Positions 9,920 through 19,461 of a DNA stretch of 64,000 bases are shown one piece after another; the first letter of the stretch is position 1, and each line of letters starts with the position of its first letter. Under the pieces are notes generated by a model. It was given only the letters and a program-made list of their open reading frames with translations, searched no databases and was not told the DNA's origin. A program made the translations under genes and the position numbers. This DNA is from Paraburkholderia acidicola. Lineage in GTDB: Bacteria; Pseudomonadota; Gammaproteobacteria; Burkholderiales; Burkholderiaceae. The stretch lies in the NCBI RefSeq assembly GCF_002362315.1, contig NZ_MTZV01000003.1, forward strand, positions 62,001 through 126,000, given 5' to 3'.

Positions 9920-10147
9920 CCGGCGATTGTAACCGAGGAAGGAAGGCACGCGAACGACAGGGCCTGCACGATGCGCGCCCGACCCTTCGCACGATAAAAA
10001 CGCACGGTCGTTCGGCTTGCTTTACACTCGATCCCTGTCGGGTATTTCATACGACGCCGTGTCGTTCCGCATACCTGCTTATATTCGCTATACCCGCTTT
10101 ATCCACCTTGCCAGCCGCTGGCAACAGAACCCCGCTGAGGAGACAAC

Positions 10148-11122
10148 ATGCGCGCGATTCGCTGCAACGAGTATGGGCCGCCGGAGAGCCTGGTCGTCGA
10201 AGATCTGCCGGACCTGCAACCGAAAACCGGCGAAGTCGTGATCGACGTGAAGGCCGCAAGTGTCAATTTTCCCGATGTCCTGATCATCGAAAACAAATAC
10301 CAGTTCAAGCCGGCGCTGCCGTTCACGCCGGGCTCCGAAGTCGCGGGTATCGTGCGTGCGGTCGGCGATGGTGTGACGCATGTTCGCCCGGGCGCGCGCG
10401 TCGTGGCGTTCACCGGCTCGGGAGGCTTTGCGGAGCAGGCCGTCGCCCCTGCCGCCGCGTGTATTCCGCTCGCCGATGGAATCGATTTCGCGCAGGCCGC
10501 GGCCTTCACGCTCGTCTATGGAACCTCGCATCACGCGGTGGTCGATCGTGCCGCGCTGCAGGCCGGCGAGACCATGCTCGTGCTCGGTGCGGCGGGCGGC
10601 GTCGGACTCGCGGCCGTCGAGATCGGCAAGGCGCTTGGCGCGCGTGTCATCGCTGCCGCATCAACCGATGAAAAGCTCGCTGCCTGTGTCGAACACGGTG
10701 CGGATGCAACCATCAACTACAGCCGCGAAGACCTGCGCGAGCGCATCAAGGCATTGACGGACGGCAAGGGGCCGGACGTGATCTACGATCCGGTCGGCGG
10801 TGTCTATGCGGAGCCGGCGTTTCGCAGCATCGGCTGGCGCGGGCGGTATCTGGTGGTCGGCTTCGCGAACGGCGAGATTCCGAAGCTGCCGCTCAACCTC
10901 ACGTTGTTGAAAGGCGCGAGCCTCGTTGGCGTTTTCTGGGGCGATTTTGCGAAGCGCGAACCGCAGCGCAACGCTGCCGCGTTCAAGGAACTGCTGGGCT
11001 GGATGCAGCAAGGCAAGCTGCGGCCTTTCATTTCGGCGCGTTATTCGCTGGAGGATACCGGGCGCGCGCTGCGTGATATGGCTGAGCGGCGTGTGACGGG
11101 CAAGATTGTGATCGTGCCGTAG
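10148..11122 (+). CDS. NADPH:quinone oxidoreductase, zinc-free MDR family
   Basis: The 324-residue protein has the GroES-like N-terminal fold of quinone oxidoreductases (ASVNFPDVLIIENKYQ, PFTPGSEVAGIV) and a Rossmann NADPH motif (VLGAAGGVGLAAVEI). The Zn-ligand Cys/His set of alcohol dehydrogenases is absent, as in Qor/zeta-crystallin enzymes. The closest known group is the human WOBP/QOR-like NADPH:quinone reductases; the true substrate is not evident. GAGGAG lies 6 nt before the ATG. It stands alone, convergent with the CoA-transferase. Confidence 0.85.
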   Translation: MRAIRCNEYGPPESLVVEDLPDLQPKTGEVVIDVKAASVNFPDVLIIENKYQFKPALPFTPGSEVAGIVRAVGDGVTHVRPGARVVAFTGSGGFAEQAVAPAAACIPLADGIDFAQAAAFTLVYGTSHHAVVDRAALQAGETMLVLGAAGGVGLAAVEIGKALGARVIAAASTDEKLAACVEHGADATINYSREDLRERIKALTDGKGPDVIYDPVGGVYAEPAFRSIGWRGRYLVVGFANGEIPKLPLNLTLLKGASLVGVFWGDFAKREPQRNAAAFKELLGWMQQGKLRPFISARYSLEDTGRALRDMAERRVTGKIVIVP

Positions 11123-11244
11123 GGGGAAGCTACGGCGCAGTTCGTAGAGTCCAGGATTGTGATTCCTGTCGTCGCGGATTAGTGTCCGGTCGGCTGCGCG
11201 TCGCGTAGCAGCCAGACGCCCGACGCAACCCGCGCCGACACCAC

Positions 11245-12459
11245 TCAAACGATCTGTTGCGCGTGCAACCGCGCAATGCGCTCCGCGTCGTAACCCAGCG
11301 ATTGCAAGACCTCGTCGGTATGTTCACCGAGTGCCGGTCCGAGCCAGCGCGTCTCGCCGGGCGTGTCCGAGAGCTTCGGCGTGACGCCAGGCAACGCAAT
11401 ATCACGGCCGTCCTGCCACTTGAAATGCTGGATCATGTGCCGCGCCATGTATTGCGGGTCGGTGAACATGTCGGCCACGCTGTAGATCCGCCCAACCGGC
11501 ACGTCAGCGGCGTTCAGCACGGCGAGCGCTTCGTCGATCGTGCGGGACGCGAGCCAGGCTGCAATCGCACCGTCGATTTCCGCCGTGCGCGGCACACGTC
11601 CGTCGTTATGCGCGAGCGATGGATCGTTCGCGAGATCGTCGCGTTCGATCGCGAGCATCAGGCGCCGGAAAATCGGATCGCTGTTGCCGCCGATCACAAT
11701 GCTGCCGTCGCGGCACGGATACGTGTTCGACGGCACGATGCCGGGCAACGACGCGCCGGTGCGTTCCCGCACCATGCCGTACACGCCGTATTCGGGCACC
11801 ACGCTTTCCATCATGTTGAAGACGGCTTCGTACAGCGCGACATCGACGACCTGCCCTTTGCCGCCGTTGACCTGGCGATGATGCAGCGCCATCAGCGCGC
11901 CAATCACACCATGCAGCGCCGCGATCGAATCGCCGATCGAAATACCGATGCGCGGCGGCGGCAGATCGGGATAGCCAGTGATATGCCGCAAGCCCCCCAT
12001 CGATTCAGCGATCGCACCGAAACCAGGCCGATCGCGATACGGCCCGCTCTGACCGTAACCGGAGAGCCGCACCATCACGAGCCCGGGGTTCTCAGCCGAC
12101 AGCACGTCGTAGCCAAGCCCGAGTTTTTCGAGCAGCCCGGGCCGGAAATTCTCGATCACGATGTCCGCTTCCTGCGCGAGCCGGCGCACGATCTCCTTGC
12201 CCTCGTCGGCTTTCAGATTCACCGTCACCGATTTCTTGTTACGCGCCTGCACCGCCCACCACAGCGACGTGCCGCCCGCTTCCGGATAAAGCTTGCGCCA
12301 TTTGCGCAGCGGATCGCCGCCCTTCGGGTCTTCGATCTTGATCACGTCCGCCCCGAATTCGCCGAGAAAACGCGCCGCGAACGGACCCGCGATCAAGGTG
12401 CCGAGTTCGAGTACCTTCACGCCCGCAAGCGGGCCGCCCGTGGCGTTCGTCGCGCTCAT
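11245..12459 (-). CDS. CaiB/BaiF (class III) CoA-transferase
   Basis: The 404-residue protein belongs to the formyl-CoA transferase fold. Its N-terminus (GVKVLELGTLIAGPFAARFL and GADVIKIEDP) carries the CoA-binding part. The catalytic Asp expected in class III enzymes probably lies in VDVALYEAVFNMMES. The specific acid pair (oxalate, succinate, mesaconate or carnitine) cannot be read from sequence. The ATG at 12459 has AGGAA 9 nt upstream; the frame's open extension overlaps recR and is ignored. It is downstream of recR on the same strand, with a 64-bp gap. Confidence 0.87.
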   Translation of the reverse strand: MSATNATGGPLAGVKVLELGTLIAGPFAARFLGEFGADVIKIEDPKGGDPLRKWRKLYPEAGGTSLWWAVQARNKKSVTVNLKADEGKEIVRRLAQEADIVIENFRPGLLEKLGLGYDVLSAENPGLVMVRLSGYGQSGPYRDRPGFGAIAESMGGLRHITGYPDLPPPRIGISIGDSIAALHGVIGALMALHHRQVNGGKGQVVDVALYEAVFNMMESVVPEYGVYGMVRERTGASLPGIVPSNTYPCRDGSIVIGGNSDPIFRRLMLAIERDDLANDPSLAHNDGRVPRTAEIDGAIAAWLASRTIDEALAVLNAADVPVGRIYSVADMFTDPQYMARHMIQHFKWQDGRDIALPGVTPKLSDTPGETRWLGPALGEHTDEVLQSLGYDAERIARLHAQQIV

Positions 12460-12523
12460 CTGTCTGGATTCCTGTGTCTGTTGTGCGGGTCTTCCGGGTC
12501 TCACGTAACGACCGGTGGAGCCG

Positions 12524-13120
12524 TTATAGCGAGCGTCTGTCGAGCATCGCGCGCGCAATCGTGCCGGCGTCGACGTATTCGAGTTCGCCGCCCACTGGCA
12601 CGCCGCGCGCAAGACGCGTGACGCTCAGGCCGCGCGCCTTGAGCGTCTGCCCGAGATAGTGCGCGGTGGCCTCGCCTTCGTTCGTGAAGTTAGTCGCAAG
12701 TACGACCTCCTTTACGATGCCGTCGGTGGCGCGCCTGACGAGCCGATCGAAATGAATCTCCTTCGGACCGATCCCGTCGAGCGGACTCAGCCGCCCCATC
12801 AGCACGAAATACAGACCACGGTAGGTCATGGTCTGTTCGAGCATGATCTGATCAGCCGGTGTTTCGACCACGCACAGCAGCGTTGTGTCTCGCTCCGTGT
12901 CGCTGCAGACCTCGCAGATCTGCGCTTCGGTAAACGTGTTGCACTTCTCGCAATGCTGCAGATGCTCGGTCGCGAACATCAACGAGCGACCGAGTTTCTC
13001 CGCGCCTTCGCGGTCGTGCTGCATCAGGTGATACGCCATGCGCTGCGCGGATTTCGGCCCGACGCCGGGCAATACACGCAGCGCCTCGACGAGCGCCGAC
13101 AGGGCGGAAGGTTGTTTCAT
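12524..13120 (-). CDS. recR: Recombination mediator RecR
   Basis: RecR works with RecO/RecF to load RecA at gaps. The 198-residue product has the helix-hairpin-helix [16 protein letters not shown], a four-Cys zinc finger (C57, C60, C69, C72) and a Toprim domain beginning at [15 protein letters not shown]. It lies third in the dnaX-ybaB-recR order that is conserved in most bacteria. Confidence 0.96.
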   Translation of the reverse strand: MKQPSALSALVEALRVLPGVGPKSAQRMAYHLMQHDREGAEKLGRSLMFATEHLQHCEKCNTFTEAQICEVCSDTERDTTLLCVVETPADQIMLEQTMTYRGLYFVLMGRLSPLDGIGPKEIHFDRLVRRATDGIVKEVVLATNFTNEGEATAHYLGQTLKARGLSVTRLARGVPVGGELEYVDAGTIARAMLDRRSL

Positions 13121-13215
13121 GCGGTATCGGCGGCGTCGGAGGGAAGAAAGCGCAAGGGTTGAATCGCACGGCGCCGTTTCGAGGTCCAGAAGGCGACGTG
13201 CTATTCAGCGCACGG

Positions 13216-13542
13216 TCAGAAAGGCAACTTGAAGCCCGGCGGCAGCGGCAGGCCCGAAGTCATGCCGCCCATCTTTTCCTGCGCGGTGGCTTCGGCCTTG
13301 CGTACGGCGTCGTTAAACGCTGCGGCGACGAGGTCTTCAAGCATGTCCTTGTCGTCGGCGAGCAGGCTCGGATCAATCGATACGCGGCGCACGTCGTTCT
13401 TGCAGGTCATCGTCACCTTCACGAGACCGGCGCCCGACTGGCCCTCGACCTCGATCAGCGCGAGTTGCTCCTGCATCTTCTTCATGTTTTCCTGCATCTG
13501 CTGGGCCTGCTTCATCAGCCCGGCGAGTTGGCCTTTCATCAT
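13216..13542 (-). CDS. ybaB: YbaB/EbfC family nucleoid-associated protein
   Basis: The small DNA-binding dimer has 108 residues with the family core: a Gln/Met-rich helix, [16 protein letters not shown], followed by beta strands and a C-terminal helix. Start: two ATGs in tandem (13542 and 13539) with AAGGAG at 13550-13555. It sits between dnaX and recR, as in E. coli. Confidence 0.94.
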   Translation of the reverse strand: MMKGQLAGLMKQAQQMQENMKKMQEQLALIEVEGQSGAGLVKVTMTCKNDVRRVSIDPSLLADDKDMLEDLVAAAFNDAVRKAEATAQEKMGGMTSGLPLPPGFKLPF

Positions 13543-13674
13543 GGGTGTGCTCCTTCTGGATCGTATGAAATCGTGATTCGGGTTTGCCTGCCTGCGCGCT
13601 CGACGCTGCACGGAGGGTCAGGTTACCGGCGGAAAAGAAATTCGCGGACGCTCTATCTAGCGGCGTACCTGCAG

Positions 13675-16173
13675 TTAATGGACGGACGGCGGCGTGCCCG
13701 CGGCCGTATCCTGCGCAATCGGCCGGATCGAGCCGGGCACGATGCTCGCGCCGAATTCGCGGATCAGCGATTGCACGAATGGATCAGTGCCGATTTCACG
13801 CTCGGCTTCCTGCTGACGCTGCGCGCGAGCTGCGGCATCGAACGCCGCAGCAGTGCGCCGCGCCGGTCCGACTTCGACCTGCACATCGACAGCCTGGCCG
13901 AGCCGTTCGGCCAGCGCTACTTTGAGCTTCGCGACCTGCGATGCCTCCGCGTACTGCGGCACTGGCACATTCAGGCGCAGCGTCGTGCCGTCGAGCGCCA
14001 TCAGTTCGCTATTGAACGCCAGTTGATACGAGATGCCCTTCAGCGGCAGGCCCGCGGCGAGCGCAGGCCAGTCGCCATTGAAGCCGAGCGGATCGAGCGC
14101 GACTGCGGGTGGCAGTGATCGCGTATCGACGGCGGGCGCGGGTGTGGCCGTGGTCACGCGGACATCGTCGGGGCCGTTGTCGAACGCGGGCACGAAGCCG
14201 TCGTCGGGCGGCGCGAAGTACGCATCGTCCAGCGAGACCGGGACGTAATCGTCCGGCGGCATGTCGTCCCACGGCGGTGTCGATGCTGAGCGTGGTCCGG
14301 TGGCGCCCTGTCCAGTGGCCGGCTGACGCGCAGCCGGTTCACCTGACGCAGCACTGCGTGCAGCCGGTCGCGGCGTCGGCACCGGAACGTTCACGCGTGG
14401 CGCAGCGACCTTTGCTGCGGCAGGCGATGCCGGCTGGGTCGCAGCGGCGTTTGAGCGATCGCGTCCCGATGAAACCTTGAGGCCCGCGTTACGCAATACA
14501 TCGAGCGCGGCGCTGGCACCACCTGCGCGGCGTGCGGCACCGGCGGCTGCGGTTTCCGATGCGCTTTCTGCTGCAACGAGCGGGAGATTGGGCGCTGCTT
14601 CGGGTGCCGCGGCCGAAGCAGCGGCGGGTAGCTCGACCGGTTGCAGTTGCGATACGGGTCTGGCGGCTACGCCCTGCGTAGAATCAACTGCATCGTCGTG
14701 AGCAGTTTGCGATTCCGATTTGACACTGACGGACGCAGTTTCAATCGATTCTGCCGCGACAGTGTGTGTCGTCGCGCTGTCCGTCGGCACGATTGCGGGT
14801 GCCGCGGCGGCTGCCACGATTGGGGCTGCGGCTTCCGGCGACGCAACTGGCGCGTCCGGCACGGAGATCCGCTCGATCTTGCCAGCCGGAGTGTTAACCA
14901 CTGGTGAAGTTGCAGCTGCGGCCGCAGCTACGCTCACGGACCGCGCCGCATCAACCGGCGCAGCGGGCTCGGCTGAACGCGCGACACCCTGCTGCGCAGC
15001 GACCACCGGTGCAGACGCGCGCCGACCACCTGCCGCGTCACCCGACGGCACGCGCGCCGTCGGCACGGTGCCACCGCCACCACCACCCGGTGCCGGCTCG
15101 AATGCAAGCATGCGCAGCAGCGTCATCGTAAAGCCCGCGTATTCATCCGGTGCAAGGCCCAGTTCGCTGCGTCCGATCGTTGCGATCTGATAGAACAACT
15201 GAACCTGCTCCGCGCTCAACGCATCGGCAAAGCGACGCAGATCGGTTGCTTCCGGCCACTCGTCCAGCACCGACGCCGGTGCGAACTGTGCCCATGCGAT
15301 TCGATGCAACAGGCTCGCCAGATCCTGCAGCGCCGTCGAAAACGACAGGCTGCGCAGCGACATTTCATCGGCGATTGCGAGCACTGCGGCACCGTCGCCG
15401 GTGGCCAGTGCATCGAGCAAACGCACCAGATAACTCTGGTCGAGCGCGCCAAGCATGCCGCGTATGGCGTCCTCGGTGATCTGGTTGGCTGAGTAAGCGA
15501 TCGCCTGATCGGTCAGCGACAGCGCATCGCGCATCGATCCATCCGCGGCACGCGCCAGCAAACGCAGCGCCTGCGCCTCGAAGCTGATCTGCTCTTCGCC
15601 GAGAATCCGTTCCAGGTGCGACACGATGTGGCCAGCCGGCATCTGCTTCAGATTGAACTGCAGGCAGCGCGACAGCACAGTGACTGGAATTTTCTGCGGA
15701 TCGGTCGTGGCGAGAATGAACTTGACGTGTGCGGGCGGTTCTTCCAGCGTCTTCAACATCGCGTTGAATGCGTGGTTCGTGAGCATGTGCACTTCGTCGA
15801 TCATGTAGACCTTGAAGCGCGCATCGACCGGCGCATAAACCGCGCGCTCGAGCAGCGCAGCCATCTCATCGACGCCACGATTGCTCGCCGCATCCATCTC
15901 GACATAGTCGACGAAACGGCCCTCGTCGATCTCACGGCACGCACGACACACGCCGCACGGCGTGGACGTAACACCGGTCTCGCAGTTCAGCGCCTTCGCG
16001 AAGATCCGCGAGAGCGTCGTCTTGCCGACCCCGCGGGTTCCGGTAAACAGATAGGCGTGATGTAGCCGGCCGCCGTCGAGCGCGTGCGTGAGCGCGCGCA
16101 CCACGTGCTCCTGTCCGACGAGCGAAGCGAAATCCTTCGGCCGCCATTTGCGTGCGAGAACTTGATAGGTCAT
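13675..16173 (-). CDS. dnaX: DNA polymerase III subunits gamma/tau
   Basis: DnaX is the clamp-loader ATPase. The 832-residue product has Walker A GTRGVGKT (residues 45-52), a zinc module with C64, C73, C76 and C79, Walker B around MIDEVHML, and an SRC-type arginine finger (LSRCLQF). Residues ~370-690 form an Ala/Pro/Thr/Val-rich linker before a tau-type C-terminal domain. I see no A6/A7 slippery heptamer, so a shorter gamma product by E. coli-style frameshifting is not evident. No Shine-Dalgarno precedes the ATG, and an extended -10 lies only 6 bp upstream. Confidence 0.96.
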   Translation of the reverse strand: MTYQVLARKWRPKDFASLVGQEHVVRALTHALDGGRLHHAYLFTGTRGVGKTTLSRIFAKALNCETGVTSTPCGVCRACREIDEGRFVDYVEMDAASNRGVDEMAALLERAVYAPVDARFKVYMIDEVHMLTNHAFNAMLKTLEEPPAHVKFILATTDPQKIPVTVLSRCLQFNLKQMPAGHIVSHLERILGEEQISFEAQALRLLARAADGSMRDALSLTDQAIAYSANQITEDAIRGMLGALDQSYLVRLLDALATGDGAAVLAIADEMSLRSLSFSTALQDLASLLHRIAWAQFAPASVLDEWPEATDLRRFADALSAEQVQLFYQIATIGRSELGLAPDEYAGFTMTLLRMLAFEPAPGGGGGGTVPTARVPSGDAAGGRRASAPVVAAQQGVARSAEPAAPVDAARSVSVAAAAAATSPVVNTPAGKIERISVPDAPVASPEAAAPIVAAAAAPAIVPTDSATTHTVAAESIETASVSVKSESQTAHDDAVDSTQGVAARPVSQLQPVELPAAASAAAPEAAPNLPLVAAESASETAAAGAARRAGGASAALDVLRNAGLKVSSGRDRSNAAATQPASPAAAKVAAPRVNVPVPTPRPAARSAASGEPAARQPATGQGATGPRSASTPPWDDMPPDDYVPVSLDDAYFAPPDDGFVPAFDNGPDDVRVTTATPAPAVDTRSLPPAVALDPLGFNGDWPALAAGLPLKGISYQLAFNSELMALDGTTLRLNVPVPQYAEASQVAKLKVALAERLGQAVDVQVEVGPARRTAAAFDAAARAQRQQEAEREIGTDPFVQSLIREFGASIVPGSIRPIAQDTAAGTPPSVH

Positions 16174-16179
16174 CGAGAA

Positions 16180-16188
16180 ATTGTATCA
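16180..16188 (-). promoter_or_regulatory. Extended -10 element immediately upstream of dnaX
   Basis: The minus strand reads TGATACAAT, an extended -10 (TGn plus a 5/6 hexamer), ending 6 nt before the dnaX ATG. A start site 6-7 nt downstream would fall at or next to the initiation codon. Confidence 0.5.
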
Positions 16189-16381
16189 GTAACGATGCCG
16201 GGCAAAGACGAATCGAGAACGGTCAGCTGCGGGGACAGGCATACGTCGCCGCGCCATTGATTTTCACTAATGGAAAGATAGTTCGAAACCGGAAAAGACA
16301 GAAAACTGCGCGCGCACACGCTATCTGAAGAGATGGGGAATGGCAGAAAAACTGCGAGGAAAAGAAAGCGGAAAAAGGAAG

Positions 16382-16481
16382 GTGACGAGCCTGACCCTCG
16401 GCACTGGTGGAAAACGGCTGTGGCTGCTTCGTTCCCGACCTGACCAGGTTGACCGCCCCTCCATGCGAGGAGGCCCGTCAC
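16382..16481 (-). ncRNA. ffs: 4.5S RNA, small bacterial signal recognition particle RNA
   Basis: The RNA partner of Ffh in co-translational membrane targeting. The minus strand carries the conserved SRP core GGTCAGGTCGGGAACGAAGC followed by AGCC, the apical loop and symmetric loop of domain IV. The ends pair: GTGACGGGCCT at the 5' end with AGGCTCGTCAC at the 3' end (one G-U). That fixes a ~100-nt RNA. It lies ~210 bp upstream of dnaX on the same strand. T-rich sequence (CCTTTTTCC) follows the 3' end. Confidence 0.95.
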
Positions 16482-16867
16482 GTTGAATTGTATCATCGGT
16501 ACCCCGACAACGCGACAGTAAATGGCGGCAATTCTACGAAGACCATTGAGTCAACGCTCGTCGCGTGCCTCTTGTGTTTGTCTCCGGAATCACCAGATAA
16601 GGGACGTGGCAGCACGTCGGCAGGATGAAACCCCACTGCCCTGATGACTACTATCACGGCGGGCAACACATAGTGATTTAAGCTAAACTGGCGTGCAGAT
16701 GTCCCGCAATACTTGGCACCCCAGCACCCTTCGAGGCCGCTTACGCGGATTATCGAACGGGTTCGACGGGGCCCGGCTCGCGGCAACACGAACAGAAGTT
16801 TTTCCGGTTTTGGTGTATCGTGGCGAGCAATTCAGGCCGGCCTCGATCCGAAAGAGGTATTCATACA
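16482..16867. other. Gene-free stretch between ffs and trxA
   Basis: The 386-bp stretch contains the ffs promoter at its left end and the trxA upstream region at its right end. No coding frame looks real. I see no clear sigma-70 promoter for trxA; a weak TATCGT near 16817-16822 is the best -10 candidate. Confidence 0.5.
16487..16492 (-). promoter_or_regulatory. -10 box of the SRP RNA gene
   Basis: The minus strand reads TACAAT (5/6), ending 6 nt before the 5' end of the paired SRP RNA stem, as expected for a TSS at 16481. The -35 is weak. Confidence 0.6.
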
Positions 16868-17194
16868 ATGAGCGAACAAATCAAGCATATTAGCGACGCA
16901 TCGTTTGAAGCGGACGTCGTCAAATCCGATAAACCCGTGCTACTCGACTTCTGGGCCGAATGGTGCGGTCCGTGCAAGATGATTGCGCCGATCCTCGACG
17001 AAGTCGCGAAGGAATACGACGGTCGTGTACAGATCGCCAAGATCAATGTCGACGAACATCAATCGACGCCGGTGAAGTTCGGCGTGCGTGGCATCCCCAC
17101 GCTGATCCTGTTCAAGAACGGCGCGGTCGCTGCACAGAAAGTGGGCGCCCTGTCGAAATCGCAACTCACCGCGTTCCTCGACGGCAACCTGTAA
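16868..17194 (+). CDS. trxA: Thioredoxin 1
   Basis: The 108-residue cytoplasmic disulfide reductase has the active site WCGPC (Cys33/Cys36) in [15 protein letters not shown] and the cis-Pro loop GIPTL. The ATG follows AAAGAGG at about 8 nt. Its place just upstream of rho matches the trxA-rho order in E. coli and many proteobacteria. Confidence 0.97.
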   Translation: MSEQIKHISDASFEADVVKSDKPVLLDFWAEWCGPCKMIAPILDEVAKEYDGRVQIAKINVDEHQSTPVKFGVRGIPTLILFKNGAVAAQKVGALSKSQLTAFLDGNL

Positions 17195-17228
17195 CCTGTT
17201 TTTGCACGGCGCGCAGGCTGCGCCCTGA

Positions 17229-17262
17229 ATCGGGCGTGTTGTCGACCGACAACACGCCCGAT
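17229..17262 (+). terminator. Perfect 16-bp inverted repeat after trxA (terminator-like, no U-tract)
   Basis: Arms at 17229-17244 and 17247-17262 are exact reverse complements around a 2-nt centre. The very stable hairpin lies 34 nt after the trxA stop. No T-run follows, so intrinsic termination is unproven; it may instead block 3' exonucleases or mark a Rho-dependent end. Confidence 0.5.
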
Positions 17263-17307
17263 CGTTAGATGCCGCTCCGTCACGTTGGCGGATGCTGGCG
17301 TGTGCTA

Positions 17308-17316
17308 TGCTAGAAT
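17308..17316 (+). promoter_or_regulatory. Extended -10 promoter candidate for rho
   Basis: TGCTAGAAT is an extended -10 (TGn plus a 5/6 hexamer), 105 bp upstream of the rho ATG. This gives a leader of about 100 nt, which would suit the known autoregulation of rho. No good -35 at 17 bp. Confidence 0.5.
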
Positions 17317-17421
17317 CTAGAAAACGTCGAAAAGACGTGTAACGCGTAAGTCCTTGAGCGGTTCCGCTCAACTCTCCTCCCAGATTTCATTTCGTCGCAC
17401 CTTCTCCTGCGGGTTCTCCGT

Positions 17422-18684
17422 ATGCATTTATCCGAGCTCAAGACACAGCACGTGTCCGAACTGATCGAGATGGCCAATGGCCTCGAGATCGAAAGTGCGA
17501 ACCGCCTGCGCAAGCAGGAACTGATGTTCGCTATTCTTAAAAAGCGCGCCAAGACGGGCGAAACAATTTTCGGTGACGGCACGCTCGAAGTGCTTCCGGA
17601 CGGCTTCGGCTTCCTGCGTTCGCCGGAAACCTCGTATCTCGCGAGCACGGACGACATCTACATCAGCCCGTCGCAGATCCGCCGCTTCAATCTGCATACC
17701 GGCGACACGATCGAAGGTGAAGTCCGCACGCCGAAGGACGGCGAGCGCTACTTCGCACTGGTCAAGGTCGACAAGGTCAACGGGCAGGCGCCCGAGGCCT
17801 CGAAGCACAAGATCATGTTCGAAAACCTCACGCCGCTGCACCCGAACAAGGTGCTGCTGCTCGAGCGCGAAATGCGCGGTGAGGAGAACGTGACGGGCCG
17901 CGTCATCGATATGATCGCGCCGATCGGCAAGGGCCAGCGCGGCCTGCTGGTCGCCTCGCCCAAGTCCGGTAAGACCGTGATGCTTCAGCACATCGCACAC
18001 GCGATCAAGCAGAACCATCCCGATGTCATCCTGTTCGTGCTGCTGATCGACGAACGCCCGGAAGAAGTGACGGAAATGCAGCGTTCGGTGGCCGGCGAAG
18101 TCATCGCGTCCACGTTCGATGAACCCGCCGCACGTCACGTGCAGGTCGCCGAGATGGTGATCGAGAAAGCGAAGCGCCTCGTCGAAATGAAGAACGACGT
18201 CGTGATCCTGCTCGATTCGATCACGCGTCTCGCGCGGGCGTACAACACGGTTGTGCCGGCGTCAGGCAAGGTACTGACGGGTGGTGTCGATGCCAACGCA
18301 CTGCAGCGCCCGAAGCGCTTCTTCGGTGCCGCTCGTAATATCGAGGAAGGCGGTTCGCTGACCATCATCGGCACCGCGCTGATCGAAACCGGCAGCCGCA
18401 TGGACGACGTGATCTACGAAGAGTTCAAGGGCACCGGCAACATGGAAGTGCACCTCGAGCGCCGTCTCGCCGAAAAGCGCGTCTACCCGTCGATCAACCT
18501 CAACAAGTCCGGCACACGTCGCGAAGAACTGTTGATCCGGCCGGAAATCCTGCAAAAAATCTGGATCCTGCGCAAGTTCATCCACGACATGGACGAAGTC
18601 GAAGCAATGGAATTCCTGCTCGACAAGGTTCGCCAGACCAAGAACAATTCCGAGTTCTTCGACATGATGCGACGCGGCAGCTAG
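17422..18684 (+). CDS. rho: Transcription termination factor Rho
   Basis: Rho is a hexameric RNA/DNA helicase. The 420-residue product, the typical length without insertion, has the N-terminal helical domain ([18 protein letters not shown]), the RNA-binding cold-shock domain ([10 protein letters not shown]), Walker A ASPKSGKT, Walker [17 protein letters not shown], the Q-loop region and a C-terminal [15 protein letters not shown] strong terminator follows. Confidence 0.98.
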   Translation: MHLSELKTQHVSELIEMANGLEIESANRLRKQELMFAILKKRAKTGETIFGDGTLEVLPDGFGFLRSPETSYLASTDDIYISPSQIRRFNLHTGDTIEGEVRTPKDGERYFALVKVDKVNGQAPEASKHKIMFENLTPLHPNKVLLLEREMRGEENVTGRVIDMIAPIGKGQRGLLVASPKSGKTVMLQHIAHAIKQNHPDVILFVLLIDERPEEVTEMQRSVAGEVIASTFDEPAARHVQVAEMVIEKAKRLVEMKNDVVILLDSITRLARAYNTVVPASGKVLTGGVDANALQRPKRFFGAARNIEEGGSLTIIGTALIETGSRMDDVIYEEFKGTGNMEVHLERRLAEKRVYPSINLNKSGTRREELLIRPEILQKIWILRKFIHDMDEVEAMEFLLDKVRQTKNNSEFFDMMRRGS

Positions 18685-18740
18685 CGCGCCGCAACGTCAC
18701 GCTGCGCAGCGGCTTCGGCAAAGCCTGCGTCGCAACAGAA

Positions 18741-18772
18741 AAACCGTCCGCTTCCCGCGGACGGTTTTTTTT
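18741..18772 (+). terminator. Rho-independent terminator after rho
   Basis: An 11-bp perfect stem (18741-18751 with 18757-18767), a 5-nt loop and a run of eight T. The stem begins 57 nt past the rho stop. Confidence 0.92.
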
Positions 18773-18830
18773 CGTCTGTGATGCACGAGATTATCTTGCC
18801 GTCTTGCTGTATCGTCGCCCACCAACCTGT

Positions 18831-18857
18831 ACGTGCACGTTCACGTTGTACTATAAT
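18831..18857 (+). promoter_or_regulatory. Promoter of the MerR-MFS-mtfA operon with tandem ACGT repeats
   Basis: A perfect TATAAT (18852-18857) lies 31 bp before the MerR ATG. Directly upstream, ACGT occurs three times at exact 6-bp spacing (18831, 18837, 18843). ACGT-N2-ACGT cores are found in operators of MerR-family regulators such as LiuR, so this is a plausible autoregulatory site. Confidence 0.5.
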
Positions 18858-18888
18858 CCGGACTATCGCTTCATGCTCCCCATTCGCC

Positions 18889-19461
18889 ATGACGAAAGAT
18901 CCCGTGTCCCCCTTGCTGACCGTGCAGGACGCAGCAAAGCAGTTGCAGGTCACGCCACGCACCCTGAAGTACTACGAGGAGCGCGGTCTGGTCACACCGA
19001 CACGCAGCGAAGGCCGCTATCGCCTGTACGACGCCGACGACCTCGAACGTTTCGCGCGAATCCTGCGTCTGCGCTCGCTTGGCTTCTCGCTGGAAGGCAT
19101 CACCGAGATGCTGAAGCGCCCGTTCGAACGCCATGAGAACGGTCGCGCGCGGCTGTCGGACGAATCGCTGCGGGAAGTCCGCGACGCGCTCGCGCAGCAG
19201 ATCGACGCGCTCGATGCGCGCATCGGCGCCGTCCGGCGCGAACTGAAGGAAGCGCAAACGCTGAAAGCCGAGCTGAGTCGAGATCTCGAATATGTGGAGC
19301 GGCGCGTCGCGGGAGAAAGCGTGGATGTGCTGCTCGAACAGCGGCGCAATGCGCTTGCCAGAAAGCGGACTACGACCGCAAAGCAAACTGACCAGACCCA
19401 ACCGGTAAAGGCCGCGAAAAAGGCGGCAAAGCGAACCACCGCGCGGAACCGGTCTGCATGA
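18889..19461 (+). CDS. MerR-family transcriptional regulator
   Basis: The 190-residue protein has a MerR winged helix at residues ~11-80 (TVQDAAKQLQVTPRTLKYYEERGL, then EGRYRLYDADDLERF). A coiled coil follows (~115-150), then a Lys/Thr-rich basic tail (AKKAAKRTTARNRSA). There are no C-terminal Cys residues and no ligand domain, so it is not a typical metal or redox sensor. The ATG at 18889 is chosen because the -10 lies 31 bp upstream. It overlaps the MFS gene by 4 bp (ATGA). Confidence 0.87.
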   Translation: MTKDPVSPLLTVQDAAKQLQVTPRTLKYYEERGLVTPTRSEGRYRLYDADDLERFARILRLRSLGFSLEGITEMLKRPFERHENGRARLSDESLREVRDALAQQIDALDARIGAVRRELKEAQTLKAELSRDLEYVERRVAGESVDVLLEQRRNALARKRTTTAKQTDQTQPVKAAKKAAKRTTARNRSA

